Of a stretch of 64,000 nucleotides of DNA, positions 10,802 through 20,567 are shown piece by piece. Made by a program: the position numbers and the translations under genes. Source of the stretch: Larix kaempferi (lineage: Eukaryota; Streptophyta; Pinopsida; Pinales; Pinaceae). Each line of letters opens with the position of its first letter. The stretch's first letter is position 1. The stretch lies in assembly GCA_027924585.1 (NCBI GenBank), contig BSBM01000822.1:2002001-2066000 (forward strand). Reading direction: 5' to 3'. Under the pieces are notes generated by a model, which saw only the letters and a list, made by a program, of their open reading frames with translations, was not told the origin of the DNA and searched no databases.

Positions 10802-12862
10802 TTGCAGGGGCGGTCCAATTTCCTCCGTCGCTTCGTGCCTGATTACGCCACCAAAGTTCACGGATTCTTACGCCTACTTCGCACCCACATACCCTTTGTT
10901 TGGGATGAGCAAGCAGACACGGCATTAAAAGCCCTTAAGAAAGCTCTCACACAAGCCCCCTTGATCTCACCTCCGAATTTCTCTCAGGACTTCACCCTTT
11001 ACGTATCGGCATCTGAACATGCCGTGTCCAGAGTATTGGTCCAAGAAGATGCCCCTCACCAAGAACATGTCATTTATTACGTCATCCAGACCTTGTCTGG
11101 CCCACCCCTACGTTACCCTTATGAGGAAAGACTAGCCCTAGCTGTAGTCTTTTCCGTCCAAAAATTACGACACTACATTCTGCTCGGTCACACCATAGTC
11201 GTCGCCGACTCCAACCCTATGGTCTATGTCCTAAACCGGCGACTCCTACAAGGCCGTGTTGCTAAATGGGTCATTATCCTCCAGGAATATGACCTCACTT
11301 TCAAAACTCCCAAGAGCACCAAAGCCCTCGCATTGGCCCATCTGATCACTGACCTCCCATCCTCTTCGTTATCACCCGCTATCCAAACGGATCTGATTGA
11401 CGATCACATCTTCATTATTTCGTCTGACGACCCATGGTACGGTGACATCCTAGTTTACCTCCGCACGCAGAAATTTCGACCCCACATCGATCGTGACGGA
11501 CGCCGTCGGATACATCACCATGCCCCCCGATACCTCTTGTTAGGGGATGTGCTTTATCGACGCGGCGTTGATACCATCCTACGACGTTTCCTATCCCATA
11601 GTGAGGCAGAACAAGTCCTCAATGATTGTCATAGCGGTGCCTGTGGAGGCCATTTCTCCGGCATGGCCACCGCCCAAAAGATCATTCGTGCAGGTTACTT
11701 TTGGCCGTCATTATTGACTGATTGCATCACCGTAGTCAAACATTGCCAAAATTGTCAACTTTTTGCCCCTAAAGCAAGAACCCCACCCGCCCCCCTTCAT
11801 CCAGTTGTTACTGCCGGACCATTCTGCAAATGGGCCATTGACTTCCTTGATTGCAATCCCACGTCAGCCAGCGGTCACAAACACATTATTGTGGCTGTCG
11901 ATTATTTTACCAAGTGGGCGGAGGAAATGCCAACTTACAATTGCACAGCCGAAACCGCTGTACGTTTCTTTCTCAACCATGTTATCGCACGTTTTGGAGT
12001 ACCAAAGCAACTTGTATCAGACCACGGCTCTCACTTCGAAGACGCCGTCTGGAAAGAACTATCCACCTTACTGAAATTTGAACACCATTTCTCTTCTGCC
12101 TACTACCCCCAGGGAAATGGCCAAGTCGAAGCGATAAACAAAATTTTGAAAACCATCCTCCAGCGCACTGTAGACAAACACAAGTCAAATTGGCACCACA
12201 TGCTCTTCCCTGCACTATGGGCATACCGCACATCAACTAAAACCACCACCGGTTTTACCCCTTTTCATTTAGTTCACGGTGTCGAATCCGTCCTCCCCAT
12301 TGAGTGCCAGATTCCAACCCTACATATGGCTGTTGAACTCCTACCAGACACTGCCCCGATTGAGCAATGCTTACTGCTTCTGGAGCAAGCCGATGAAGAT
12401 CGGCGCACAGCCCTTCAAAACATGGAAGCAGCCAAGAACCGATCCAAATTGAATTATGACAAACATGTCCACCCAAGAACTTTCTCCGAAGGGGACCTTG
12501 TCCTCGCCTACGATCAGGCTCATGACAAAACCGGGAAAGGAAAATTTGTGTCCATGTGGCAAGGCCCATATATCATACACTCTTGCCTCGGACAAGGGGC
12601 ATACATTCTGACCGATTCAGAAGGCAACCCCCTCTGCAACCCACACAACGGGTTGTACCTCAAACGATTTTACTCTAATACCAGATGGACACCATTGTCC
12701 ACTGAAGAACTTCATGATAGATCTTTCCTTTTCCTGTTTTCACCAGGTCCATTTTTTGACCATTTTTTGGGTGCCCTCGTCACCTCGGTTTGCGTGCCAC
12801 ATCGGTCGTCGTCCGTTTTTGACGAGTCTTATATCGTTGGATTCAGTTTCCCGCGCTTGTGA
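10802..12862 (+). pseudogene. gypsy-A RNase H and integrase
   Basis: This 686-codon stretch continues the RT frame after TAA 10790-10792. It carries the RT thumb (NFLRRFVPDYA), RNase H (FTLYVSASEHAVS, HVIYYV, LRHYILLGH), the integrase zinc finger (CHSGACGGH then HCQNC), and the integrase core: D in WAIDFLD (about 11840), D in VSDHGSHF (about 12020) and E in QGNGQVEAINK (about 12128). A GPY/F-like C-terminal module (WQGPYIIHSCLGQGAYIL) follows. I see no chromodomain. The last 37 codons lie within the first copy of a 150-bp direct duplication. Confidence 0.93.
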
Positions 12863-13050
12863 TGATGCTTGAGATCATTTCTCGCTCTCACGCCCATACT
12901 TTTTGGCCATTTTTTCAAAATGCCCTCTCATTACCTCGGTTTGCGTGCCACAAAGCCGCAGCCCCCTTTTGACAATCTTTATGTCACCGGATCCAGCATC
13001 CCACACACATGATGATGCTTGAGACCTTTTCTCGCTCCCATCTATCCATT
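12752..13050 (+). repeat. Tandem 150-bp duplication spanning the end of gypsy-A pol
   Basis: Copy 1 is about 12752-12900 and copy 2 about 12901-13050. Shared blocks include cctcggtttgcgtgccac and gatgatgcttgaga, displaced by 149-150 bases. Copy 1 contains the pol stop at 12860-12862; copy 2 lies fully downstream. The copies are diverged, so the duplication is older than this insertion. Confidence 0.85.
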
Positions 13051-13070
13051 TTTGTTCGGTATAATTTTAT

Positions 13071-13615
13071 CCCTTTTTCGGGCCGAGCAATCCCTTTTTA
13101 CGAAAAAGGCACTTAGGGAGTTTCTGTTAAGCTCTTTTCTGACTCCTAAAACAATGAAAAGATCGCCGAGCAACCTTGCTTCCTTTCATGCTCGCTAAAA
13201 GTATCTGAAAGGGCGTCTACCTGGTATAAGTTTACCCCTTTTCCGGACCTCGTAGACTAATTACGAAAAAGGTATACTCTAGTCACATCGGCTAGAAGAG
13301 TTCTCGATCCGCATCATTTTATGCTTTTTCGGGCCTTGGAGACTAAACCTACGAAAAAGAACACCAATGGAGTCCCCTTACCACTTTCAGACTCTCTAAA
13401 CATGAAAGCGACCACGAGCAATCACCATCCTGGGCTCGTAAAACCAACAGGACAGTAGTCATAACCATTGCAGAGTCTTCTTATCATTTTCAGACTCCTT
13501 AAAAATGAAAGCACCAATGAGCATGAACAGTCCTAGGCTCACGAATCCACAGGACAGTACCATTTTAGAGCAGACTTTTATCCCTTCTTGGAGCTCATTA
13601 AAACTACGAAGAAGG
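13071..13615 (+). repeat. Array of related stem-loops in the gypsy-A 3' region
   Basis: Clear stems are CCTTTTTCG 13072-13080 with CGAAAAAGG 13101-13109; CTTTTTCG 13324-13331 with CGAAAAAG 13352-13359; CTTTCA 13384-13389 with TGAAAG 13403-13408; TCATTTT 13484-13490 with AAAATGA 13502-13508; and CCTTCTT 13583-13589 with AAGAAGG 13609-13615. A weaker member is at 13234-13273. Loops are about 11-20 bases and often contain a GAGACTAA-like core. Several units are followed by accaatgg-like sequence, and second small stems of GAGC/GCTC type lie between them (13415-13438 and 13518-13541). Confidence 0.8.
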
Positions 13616-14802
13616 ACCCAATGGTGCTTCTCGGTTCCACAACAGATCACGTCTACTCATATGACAGCTTCCCCATTTTGGTCGCCTTTGTTCAGAGTAT
13701 TCTGCAGTATGTCACCCCGAGAACCCCTCGACAGCACCCATCAGCTTGTTTCCCCACCAGAGTCATACATACCCTTCAGTCCTTAAAAGCTATGATCCTC
13801 AAACCTATAAGTCAGTTCCCTACACTGCTAGGTTAACCATGTCATCATGCTCTGAACAAAGGAAGTTTGAGTCTACCCACTATATGACCCCAGATACTTC
13901 CCATCCCCACAAGTATGTCAGTCCTACCATCAGTACTACAATACTTCAGTTATACACCTCGTGCTCCTATCAAGGAAACATCATTGCCTTGTTAGTTGCT
14001 GGTCTCCCTCTGTCGACGTCAACCAAATTTATTCCAGAGGATAGACCTAGAGGTCCCTGTGTCTTGGACTCATCACCATTTATGATGAGTGCCTACGAAT
14101 CATTTCGAGAAGAGTCCTCAGTGCCTCTCCAAATGGTTGTTTCTCACATGCTCAACTTCAACACCTTGATCGCATCGTTAAGACTCGCACAGGGCATTGG
14201 TCCGCTCAGTTATTAGTCGAAGACCCCAGATACCTTCTGACTCCTCCACATTTGAGAGTCTACCTATGGATACAACCAGTTACACTGTTCCTATAGATAT
14301 CCGGGTTGCGTATGGCGACAGTATTCAGATGTACCCCAGTTTTATACTCCCTCGAGTATACAGTTACAGATACTTCCCAGAGATGGCTCACAGTCATTAC
14401 GTAGTTATAGATGTTGGACACCTTCAGTTCCAACAGTTCATCAGTTATTCCAGTGTATCAGTTATTGAGATCAGCCATGTCATGATCATGAGTACATCCC
14501 AAAATAATGTACCCTCTGGACCATTATGATGTACCAGTATATTTTTTATGTATTAGATCCCCCTTCTTGGGACTAATTGTTATGTATATGTCTTGATACG
14601 AGCATGGGTATGCCCGCCTCGTCCATTATCAGAGATTATCCCTCATTCATATTGAGGCAATGTAATATTTCTTTATTTTTTGCAGCTTCCATGGGACGCG
14701 GATCCAGTCTCCAATCGGTCTCTTCTCCTCCCTACAACCCCAGAAAAAAGACAAAAGAACTATGATGTCTATCGGCCATACGATGAGCTCCTTCCCTCAC
14801 AC
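13616..14802 (+). other. gypsy-A 3' untranslated region, no recognised gene
   Basis: ORFs of 156 and 110 codons (13746-14216 and 14197-14529) are open but show no family I recognise. Their sequence has recurring cagttat/cagttac words and no codon pattern suggesting selection. At 14663-14685 a T-rich tract ends in ttgcag, resembling a 3' splice site, followed by a short ATG frame of about 24 codons. I treat the whole stretch as non-coding. Confidence 0.55.
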
Positions 14803-14816
14803 ATCAGGGGGCAATC
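14803..14816 (+). promoter_or_regulatory. Polypurine tract of gypsy-A
   Basis: Sequence atcagggggcaatc lies directly against the 3' LTR start TGTTAACA at 14817. A G-run followed by a few bases before TG is the usual plus-strand primer layout. Confidence 0.8.
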
Positions 14817-15525
14817 TGTTAACACCCAAAAAGTGCTCACTAGCTCATTCCCTTATTCACATGACCCATTTGTCCACTTTTCCACCATCTGAGCCTCTGA
14901 AGCCAACAAAAGGTCACCAAAAGACCTTGGTACACCCCTTTTTCCCACTCAAAAAGATTATTTTTCCTAACAAACATAAAAAACCCTCAAAAAGGGTCCA
15001 AAATTCCCAAAATATTAAAAAGGGAATAAAAATATTAATTTTATTCAAAAAAGGAAAAAGGAGGGAAAAGTACCTAAACCATGTTGGTCAATACCATTTG
15101 GTCTCCACAAAACCACAAATGGTATTCTCCACCACCAAAACCTATAAAAAGGTGGTAGGGGCTCCTCATTTCACATCCATCCATATTCCTATCCTCATGC
15201 TGCCAAAATCTCCCTTGAGTATTTGGCCATTGTAGCAACCTTGGAGAAAGGACCCATTGGAGATTGGAGATGCTCACTATTGGAGCCATTAAAACAACCT
15301 TCATCACTTGGAGGTATTGTTCTTGCAAGCATTTGCTTGCCCCATTGTCAATACAAAAAAAATAAATTATTTTTTATCTTTCTTGTTCTTGTTTTTTAAT
15401 TCAAAATGCACATGCTAGTTTAGTTTAGTTTAGATTTAGTTTATTGTTTTTATTTCTATTGAAACTACTGCTACTAGTTAGCAGGTTCCCATAGCACTAA
15501 GCTTGGTTGCAAAACCAAGCCAACA
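14817..15525 (+). repeat. 3' LTR of gypsy-A
   Basis: This is a second copy of the LTR at 3193-3905, with identical termini (TGTTAACA...CCAACA). By eye I count about a dozen substitutions and two or three small length changes in homopolymers. Confidence 0.95.
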
Positions 15526-15530
15526 GGGGT
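15526..15530. repeat. Right target-site duplication of gypsy-A
   Basis: The bases ggggt pair with agggc at 3188-3192; the two differences are transitions. Confidence 0.7.
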
Positions 15531-16034
15531 AGTTAGCCGACCGGAATTGAAAGTAGAGACAAATACCGAATAATCTTTCCCAAGCTTGCTAAGAATGGAG
15601 AGGATCAATTGTTTATCCTCTTTGATAACTCCACTGTTCTTCAACTGCAAGTTCAAGTTCTTTAATTTTGTGAAGAATTCATTAATGGTCTCGAAATTCT
15701 TAGGACTAAGGGCAATCAATTCATTCTCTAATTGAAAAGCCCTAAGCTCGTCCTGCTTGCCAAATAGTGTTTCAAGTTGATCCCATATAGCTTTTGGAGT
15801 CTTCAATCCGCTGAGATGGAAGTGAAGATCTTTGGAGATGGAGAGACAAAGAAGACCATAAGCTTCATCGAGCTTGTTGTAGTGTTTGGTTCTATCTGAC
15901 AAGTTGTTTGGCTCCAATTCAAGACCAAGAGTGACTCGGTAGTAACCTTTTGAACGTAATATGATCTCCATATCATCTTTCCAATCAAAATAATTGAATG
16001 GGGTGAGGATAGGCTTTAAATAAGAGTATTCCAT
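15531..16034 (-). pseudogene. copia-A Gag, N-terminal part
   Basis: This is a Ty1/copia gag (UBN2 / Retrotran_gag_2 families). It starts at the Met of MEYSYLKPILTPFNYFDW, then shows WKDDMEIILRSKGYY, AIWDQLETLFGKQ and ELIALSPKNFETINEF, ending at FNSGRLTT where gypsy-A interrupts it. The frame also extends 20 codons upstream to 16094, but conservation begins at the Met at 16034. The remainder of gag lies at 3187 and leftwards. Confidence 0.9.
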
Positions 16035-16402
16035 TGCTAGGAGCGAGTGCACACTAATGTAGAGGAGCTTGCAAGGGCAGAGTAGCAAATGCAAATGATG
16101 GAGACAATAACCTGCAAATCACAATAAACCAAGAACAATGAGGTTGAACAATCCACCCTTTTAGAGTTGCATCACACCTGGGATTGGAGATGAAACAATG
16201 TTGAATGGGTCCAATGTATCAGATCCAGGAATTATGTGGAAACTCAAGTTTCTGGAGTGGTATTGGATGTATTTTCAAGCTTTGCATGCATAGGAGCGAA
16301 TGCCCTTGAGATCTTTCATGCCAAAACTTTTTGCAATTTTTGAGCAATTCACTCAAATCTTCTTGTAGAAACACCTGTAGAAAAGAGATCTTGTCCCTGC
16401 AA
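16035..16402 (-). other. copia-A leader
   Basis: An untranslated stretch between the primer site and the gag start. I see no gene or repeat in it. Confidence 0.7.
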
Positions 16403-16416
16403 TGGCTCTGATACCA
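16403..16416 (-). promoter_or_regulatory. Primer binding site of copia-A (Met-initiator tRNA type)
   Basis: On the minus strand the sequence is TGGTATCAGAGCCA, the classic plant copia primer site complementary to the 3' end of initiator tRNA-Met. It abuts the LTR end directly. Confidence 0.93.
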
Positions 16417-17118
16417 TGTAAAATTAGTCACAGCAGATCTAATGAACAAGTAAATCAATCACAACAGATGAACATAGAAAATATGGTGTAAAACTGTGTA
16501 AAACATGCACAGTGCTCAATATCCCAATGAGGGTGAATAAATTACAATAGAATACAGTAACAATGACTGAGCAATTCGAATTGCCTAAGGAGGTCATTCA
16601 AATCACTGAATGGAGTAGCTTGACTCCAACTAGGAGTCCTCATCATCAATCGGTGGTGATCACCAATGCACAAGAACTAGTCATCCAGGTGTCAATCTGA
16701 GTCTAGTTGAGTGTAACAAGTGTAACTGAAGTGTGTAGCACTGATTAAGGGAAGGAGGCTTAGTGGAGGGTGCATGGGAGGCTAACTGAAGTCAGAACAA
16801 GTCATCTAGTCAATCTGGAGGTCCAACAGAAGTGAAACAGTCAGTCGAGAGTGAAACTAGCCTCAAATCAGGGAGAATCAGAGCTAACTGAGTGTAACTG
16901 AAGTGGAACTGCAGTGGTAGGTGAAGAAGTGCGCCCTTCTCTGGCAGTAGGTGAGAAGTGGGCACCTTCCTGACTAGGAGGGATAAAAATCTGAAGTAAG
17001 TGGCTCCCGGGTGCTAGAATAAGGTGGCTAAGGTGCTGGAGGCATCAACCTGGTGACTGGGATGCATGCAAAGTGCATGCAAACCCTAGAATTTGCATGC
17101 AAACCCTAATTGCATGCA
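16417..17118 (-). repeat. 5' LTR of copia-A
   Basis: 702 bp, bounded by TG (plus-strand TGTAAAATTAG at 16417) and CA (TGCATGCA ending at 17118). On one side it touches the primer site, on the other it interrupts the gypsy-B integrase. Its U3 start carries four CATGCA motifs within 54 bases. The partner LTR is off the window, so the boundary rests on these flanks. Confidence 0.82.
17065..17118 (-). promoter_or_regulatory. Cluster of four CATGCA (RY-type) motifs at the copia-A U3 start
   Basis: CATGCA occurs at 17065-17070, 17076-17081, 17096-17101 and 17113-17118. Two lie in the larger palindrome TGCATGCA. RY elements of this form are bound by B3-domain regulators such as ABI3 and FUS3 in plant seeds; that they act here is inference. 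Confidence 0.6.
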
Positions 17119-17822
17119 AGATCCTGAAAAAGATGATGTGGATATCCGAACAACCTTGCTATCACATGATTGAATAGAAAGTATGCTGCAATTTTATCCG
17201 TGCAATTGAATGTAGGCATCGCCTCAGCCCACTTGGTGAAGTAGTCCACTGCTACAATGATGTAGTGGTGGCCATTGGCTGAAGGTGGCTTGACTGTCAT
17301 ATAATCAATGGCCCATTTTGAAAATGGACCCACGGTTACTACAAGGTGTAAAGGAGCAGGATGTGCGCGCATTTTTCTTATGTAAATTTAGCAAGGGTGG
17401 CACTTTTTTACAACATTTATGCAATCTTTGAAAATTGTAGGCCAAAAGTATCCCGCACGCAAGATTTTCTAAGCAGTTGCTAACCCAGAAAGATGACCGC
17501 CGCATGCTCCAACATGGCAATCATTCAATACTTGTTCAGCTTCTTGGTGTACTAAACAACGCCTTAATATCATGTCTATTCCACGACGGTACAAAGTATC
17601 CCCAATGATGAGGTATCTTCGAGCTCGATGTTGAATGCGACGTCGTTCAATACTAGAAAGCTGAGGATCGATCCTTTGGGTTTGAAGGTATATACTGAAT
17701 GCTCCATACGATGGATCAGAAGGTGCAATGAGGAATACATGTTCATCTGCCCAAGTTTCAACAGATATAGTACCCTCCTTCTCTATGGGTAACTCAGACA
17801 TTAACTTAGCAAAGGCCAACAA
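17119..17822 (-). pseudogene. gypsy-B integrase, truncated
   Basis: The frame shows ELPIEKEGTISVETWADEH and RRYLIIGDTLYRRGID, then the integrase zinc finger (CHVGACGGHLSG, later KKCHPC), then the core with WAIDYM and YFTKWAEAMPTFNCTD. The first catalytic Asp is present; the sequence stops at the second (FQD) where copia-A inserted. The frame breaks near 17470. A TAA at 17388-17390 stands where gypsy-A has the Gln that follows the finger's last Cys. Confidence 0.88.
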
Positions 17823-17850
17823 CTTCTTGGCTTTAGCGTTTTAGGTCAAA

Positions 17851-18462
17851 TTATTGTAAAATCCATTTTGAGTATTTGCCACCAACGATATGGCAGGACA
17901 AAATGTGTCTCATGGGGTTCATTTCAGCCACTATGGTTGTTTTCCTTGGAAGTATGTAATGTCTAAGTTGTTGGAAAGCATGGACTGCTGCCAAGGCCAA
18001 CTTTTTGACCTGGGAATATCTCAATTCGGGACCTGCAAGGCCCTTACTAAGATAGTAAACAACATGTTCTTGAGAGGATTCATCTTCTTGTGCTAAGACC
18101 ATTCCAATTGTGGTAGGAGAGGCGGCCAAATATAGCAAAAAGTCTCGATTATAGTTTGGTGGACTAAGCACTGGGGCGAAGACCAAAGCTTTCTTTAGTT
18201 CATCAAATGAGCGTTGAGCTTGGTCATCCCATGTAAATGTTGCATCTTGTTTTAAGAGACGCATGAAACCTTTAGCTTTTTCAGCAAAATTTTCGACAAA
18301 TCTTCTCAAGTAGTTAGCTTTTCCTTGAAGGCTTTGAAGTTGAGTGATTGGTTTTGGGGAAGGCAACTGACGTATTGCCTCAACTTTGATGGGATCAACC
18401 ATGATCCCTTTTTGGGATACTACGAACCCAAGTAACCTCCCAGAGTCTACACAAAACATCAT
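17851..18462 (-). pseudogene. gypsy-B RT C-terminal part and RNase H
   Basis: Motifs include GRLLGFVVSQKGI, ITQLQSLQGKANYLRRF, FTWDDQAQRSFDELKKAL, the RNase H start FLLYLAASPTTIGMVLAQED, HVVYYLSKGL and LRHYILPRKTTIV. The arrangement matches gypsy-A. The frame is offset by one from the RT portion upstream, a frameshift near 18465. Confidence 0.9.
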
Positions 18463-20000
18463 TTATGTGGATTTAACCTAATGTTGTACTTGCGGCAACG
18501 CTCAAATATGGCTTGTAAATGTGCACCATGTTCAACTCTCTTTTTAGATTTAGTTGCTAAATCATCAATGTAAACTTCGACGATATCTTTAATATCGTGA
18601 AATACGTATGACATTGCTCTTTGAAAGGTAGCCCCAACGTTTTTAAGGCCAAATGTAATTTTCCTATAAGCGAAGGTTCCCCAAGGGCATATAAAAGCTA
18701 TTTTATGTTGGTCTTCCTTTTTAATCTGGATTTGGTTGTAACTGGAGAAGCCGTCCATAAACGAGAAGATTTCATTCCCGACCCATTCATCGATGATCTG
18801 ATCAATGAAGGGTGTGGCATAGTTATACTTAGGATAGGCTAAGTTTAGATCTCTAAAATCGGTACAAACCCGGATAGTCCCTTGTTTTTTGTTAACTGGA
18901 ACAGGGTTGGATACCCAATCAGTCAAATGAACATAATAGATGAATCTAGCGTTCAAGAGCTTTTCGACTTCTGCTTTAATGGCAGCTGATTTCTTAGGGT
19001 TCATTGGACGTAGTCTTTGCCATACAGGTTTAACATTGGGATAAGTTTTGATTTCATGTTCTACGATACTGATATCAATGCTTGGCATTTCCGCATAAGA
19101 CCATGTGAATATATCACAAAACTTTTTAAATAAACTAGTGTAAAATTTTATTTCCTCGGGAGAACAATCCGCACCTATGTTTATATACTCAACGACGCCA
19201 GGTTTGATAGAGATATCAATTTGGATGGTTTTCGAAATGTTCGCCAAATTTCCTTCTGACTTCACATCGTAGATTCGAACTAGGCATTGGTACTTACGGT
19301 TGTCACCTTTGAAGTAAAATTTTTTAGGTTCAACTTCTAATGAGTCGATCTTAGGAAGAAACGAGGATTTGTGATGCATATCCTCCCAGGGTCGTTCTGA
19401 GATGTTCATGACCTCTAATATGGCTTCGTCCGAAGGGAAGGCTTGATCTAGGATATCATGGTTACTTTGCGAGTTCAAGGCCCAAATAGGTGAAGTATAG
19501 GGATCATACCCCTCCATCTTAGGAGGCTTTTGATCCGGTTCTACCGAAGCCATCTGAATAGCTTGATAAGCGAGCTCTGCAGCAGAAAAGGGAACAATAT
19601 TCTCCATTTCCCCATGGTGTGCAGAAGCATGTATCTTGCCATCATTATTTTCATCTAAGGTGTTTTCTTTGGAGGTTCCAACCGACGAGGTGGACCCAAC
19701 CTCCAAAACAGAATTAGAGAAAACTCTTAATGGAAAGTATACCTCCGACGTTATGGTGAAAATGGGAGCAATGTTAGGGGTCAATATTGGTGATGGAAGT
19801 GGGAAAGTTCCCAAAAGGGACGTGTCTTTAAACATTCCTACCCCAACATCTTGAATAACCGTCGTTCCATCCCCTACATAAGGTACATTTGAATGGATAT
19901 TAGTTTTAGGTGAGCAGTAATCTAGTTGATCGATTGTAACAATCGTCCCTTGGTGGGGGAACCAAATGAATCGGAATACGGAAGACACTATCGCCGTCAT
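18459..20000 (-). pseudogene. gypsy-B protease tail and reverse transcriptase
   Basis: A 513-codon frame. The first part links protease to RT and shares RFIWFPHQGTIVTIDQLDYC and DMHHKSSFLP with gypsy-A. RT motifs follow: VNKKQGTIRVCTDFRDLN, SFMDGFSSYNQI, FGLKNVGATFQRAM and the catalytic box VYIDD (about 18562-18576). It lacks the two CCHC knuckles that gypsy-A has between protease and RT. Confidence 0.92.
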
Positions 20001-20528
20001 TGCGTCCCAATAGAAAATTGTAGTCTATGGATGCATCCACTACCTCAACATCTACTTGAACTGTTTTCCCCCCCAGTTCAACTGGGAAAGCCAAGATGAG
20101 TCCATGAGGTGGTAACGAATGTCCATCAAATGCCTTGAGTATTGTTTGGGATGGTACTAAGGTGGGTGATCCCAAAGCTTTCCAACAAGCTAGGGACATG
20201 ATGCAAGTGGAGGCTAGTTCATCCACAATGTTTGAAAAATATTCTTCCCATGTGAAGTTACTTTAATTTGGAAAGCAATTTGTGAGGGAAGCCTACTTGT
20301 GGGCTATTCTAAGTTAAATGTGATTAAATTGGTATCTGATGGATCAACAGCACCGATGGCAGACAATAGTGATTTCCGCTGAGTGGGACAACTTTGCAAT
20401 ACCTCCAAGGTAGACATTGCACAAGGGGCTTGAGCTAAATCTTCAACCACATTGTAGTTTTGAGCAGCTCGCGCATTGGGATTGTGTGTTGTTTTGCGAA
20501 GGACCCCTTTCGGAGGTCGAGGCACCAT
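19906..20528 (-). pseudogene. gypsy-B protease
   Basis: Two frames (20304-20528 and 19906-20226) together match the gypsy-A protease region: NPNARAAQNYNVVEDLAQAP, STLEVLQSCPTQRKSLLSAIGA, the active-site segment DELASTCIMS (gypsy-A has DEGAST), and IDYNFLLGR. The Gly of the D-x-G motif is replaced by Leu, which should inactivate a retropepsin. Frameshifts lie near 20230-20300 and 19990. Confidence 0.85.
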
Positions 20529-20567
20529 GTCTATGGTTGGTTTTTCAATATTTAGAAAACCACTAGG

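Larger units (their letters stand above)
3193..15525 (+). mobile_element. Complete Ty3/gypsy LTR retrotransposon (gypsy-A), plus strand
   Basis: The 12.3-kb element has two LTRs (713 and 709 bp), a primer site, a 2-kb leader, gag, protease, RT, RNase H, integrase, a 1.95-kb 3' region and a polypurine tract. The pol order RT-RNase H-integrase defines Ty3/gypsy. The long leader and long 3' region suggest a Tat-like lineage, but I see no second RNase H domain. LTR comparison by eye gives roughly a dozen substitutions plus small length differences, under 2 percent, so it is the youngest insertion in the nest. One frameshift in gag, one between protease and RT, and at least four in-frame stops make it non-functional. 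Confidence 0.93.
1..17118 (-). mobile_element. Ty1/copia LTR retrotransposon (copia-A), 3' part beyond the left edge, interrupted by gypsy-A
   Basis: Reading on the minus strand, the order is LTR (17118-16417), Met-initiator-type primer site, leader, gag, CCHC knuckles, protease motif DSGA, integrase, then the start of RT at the left edge. Integrase before RT is the Ty1/copia order. The element was split in gag by gypsy-A (3193-15525); removing that insert and one copy of its 5-bp duplication rejoins the gag frame. The 5' LTR sits directly inside the integrase of gypsy-B, so copia-A is younger than gypsy-B and older than gypsy-A. Several in-frame stops make this copy inactive. The 3' LTR is not in the window. 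Confidence 0.9.

Noticed and set aside
10802-12862. Chromodomain at the gypsy-A integrase C-terminus
   Set aside because: The tail has a GPY/F-like module but no chromodomain pattern; the last codons lie in a duplicated non-coding-like repeat.
13746-14216. 156-codon plus-strand ORF in the gypsy-A 3' region
   Set aside because: No recognised motif, and simple repeated cagtta words explain the open frame; kept only as untranslated region.
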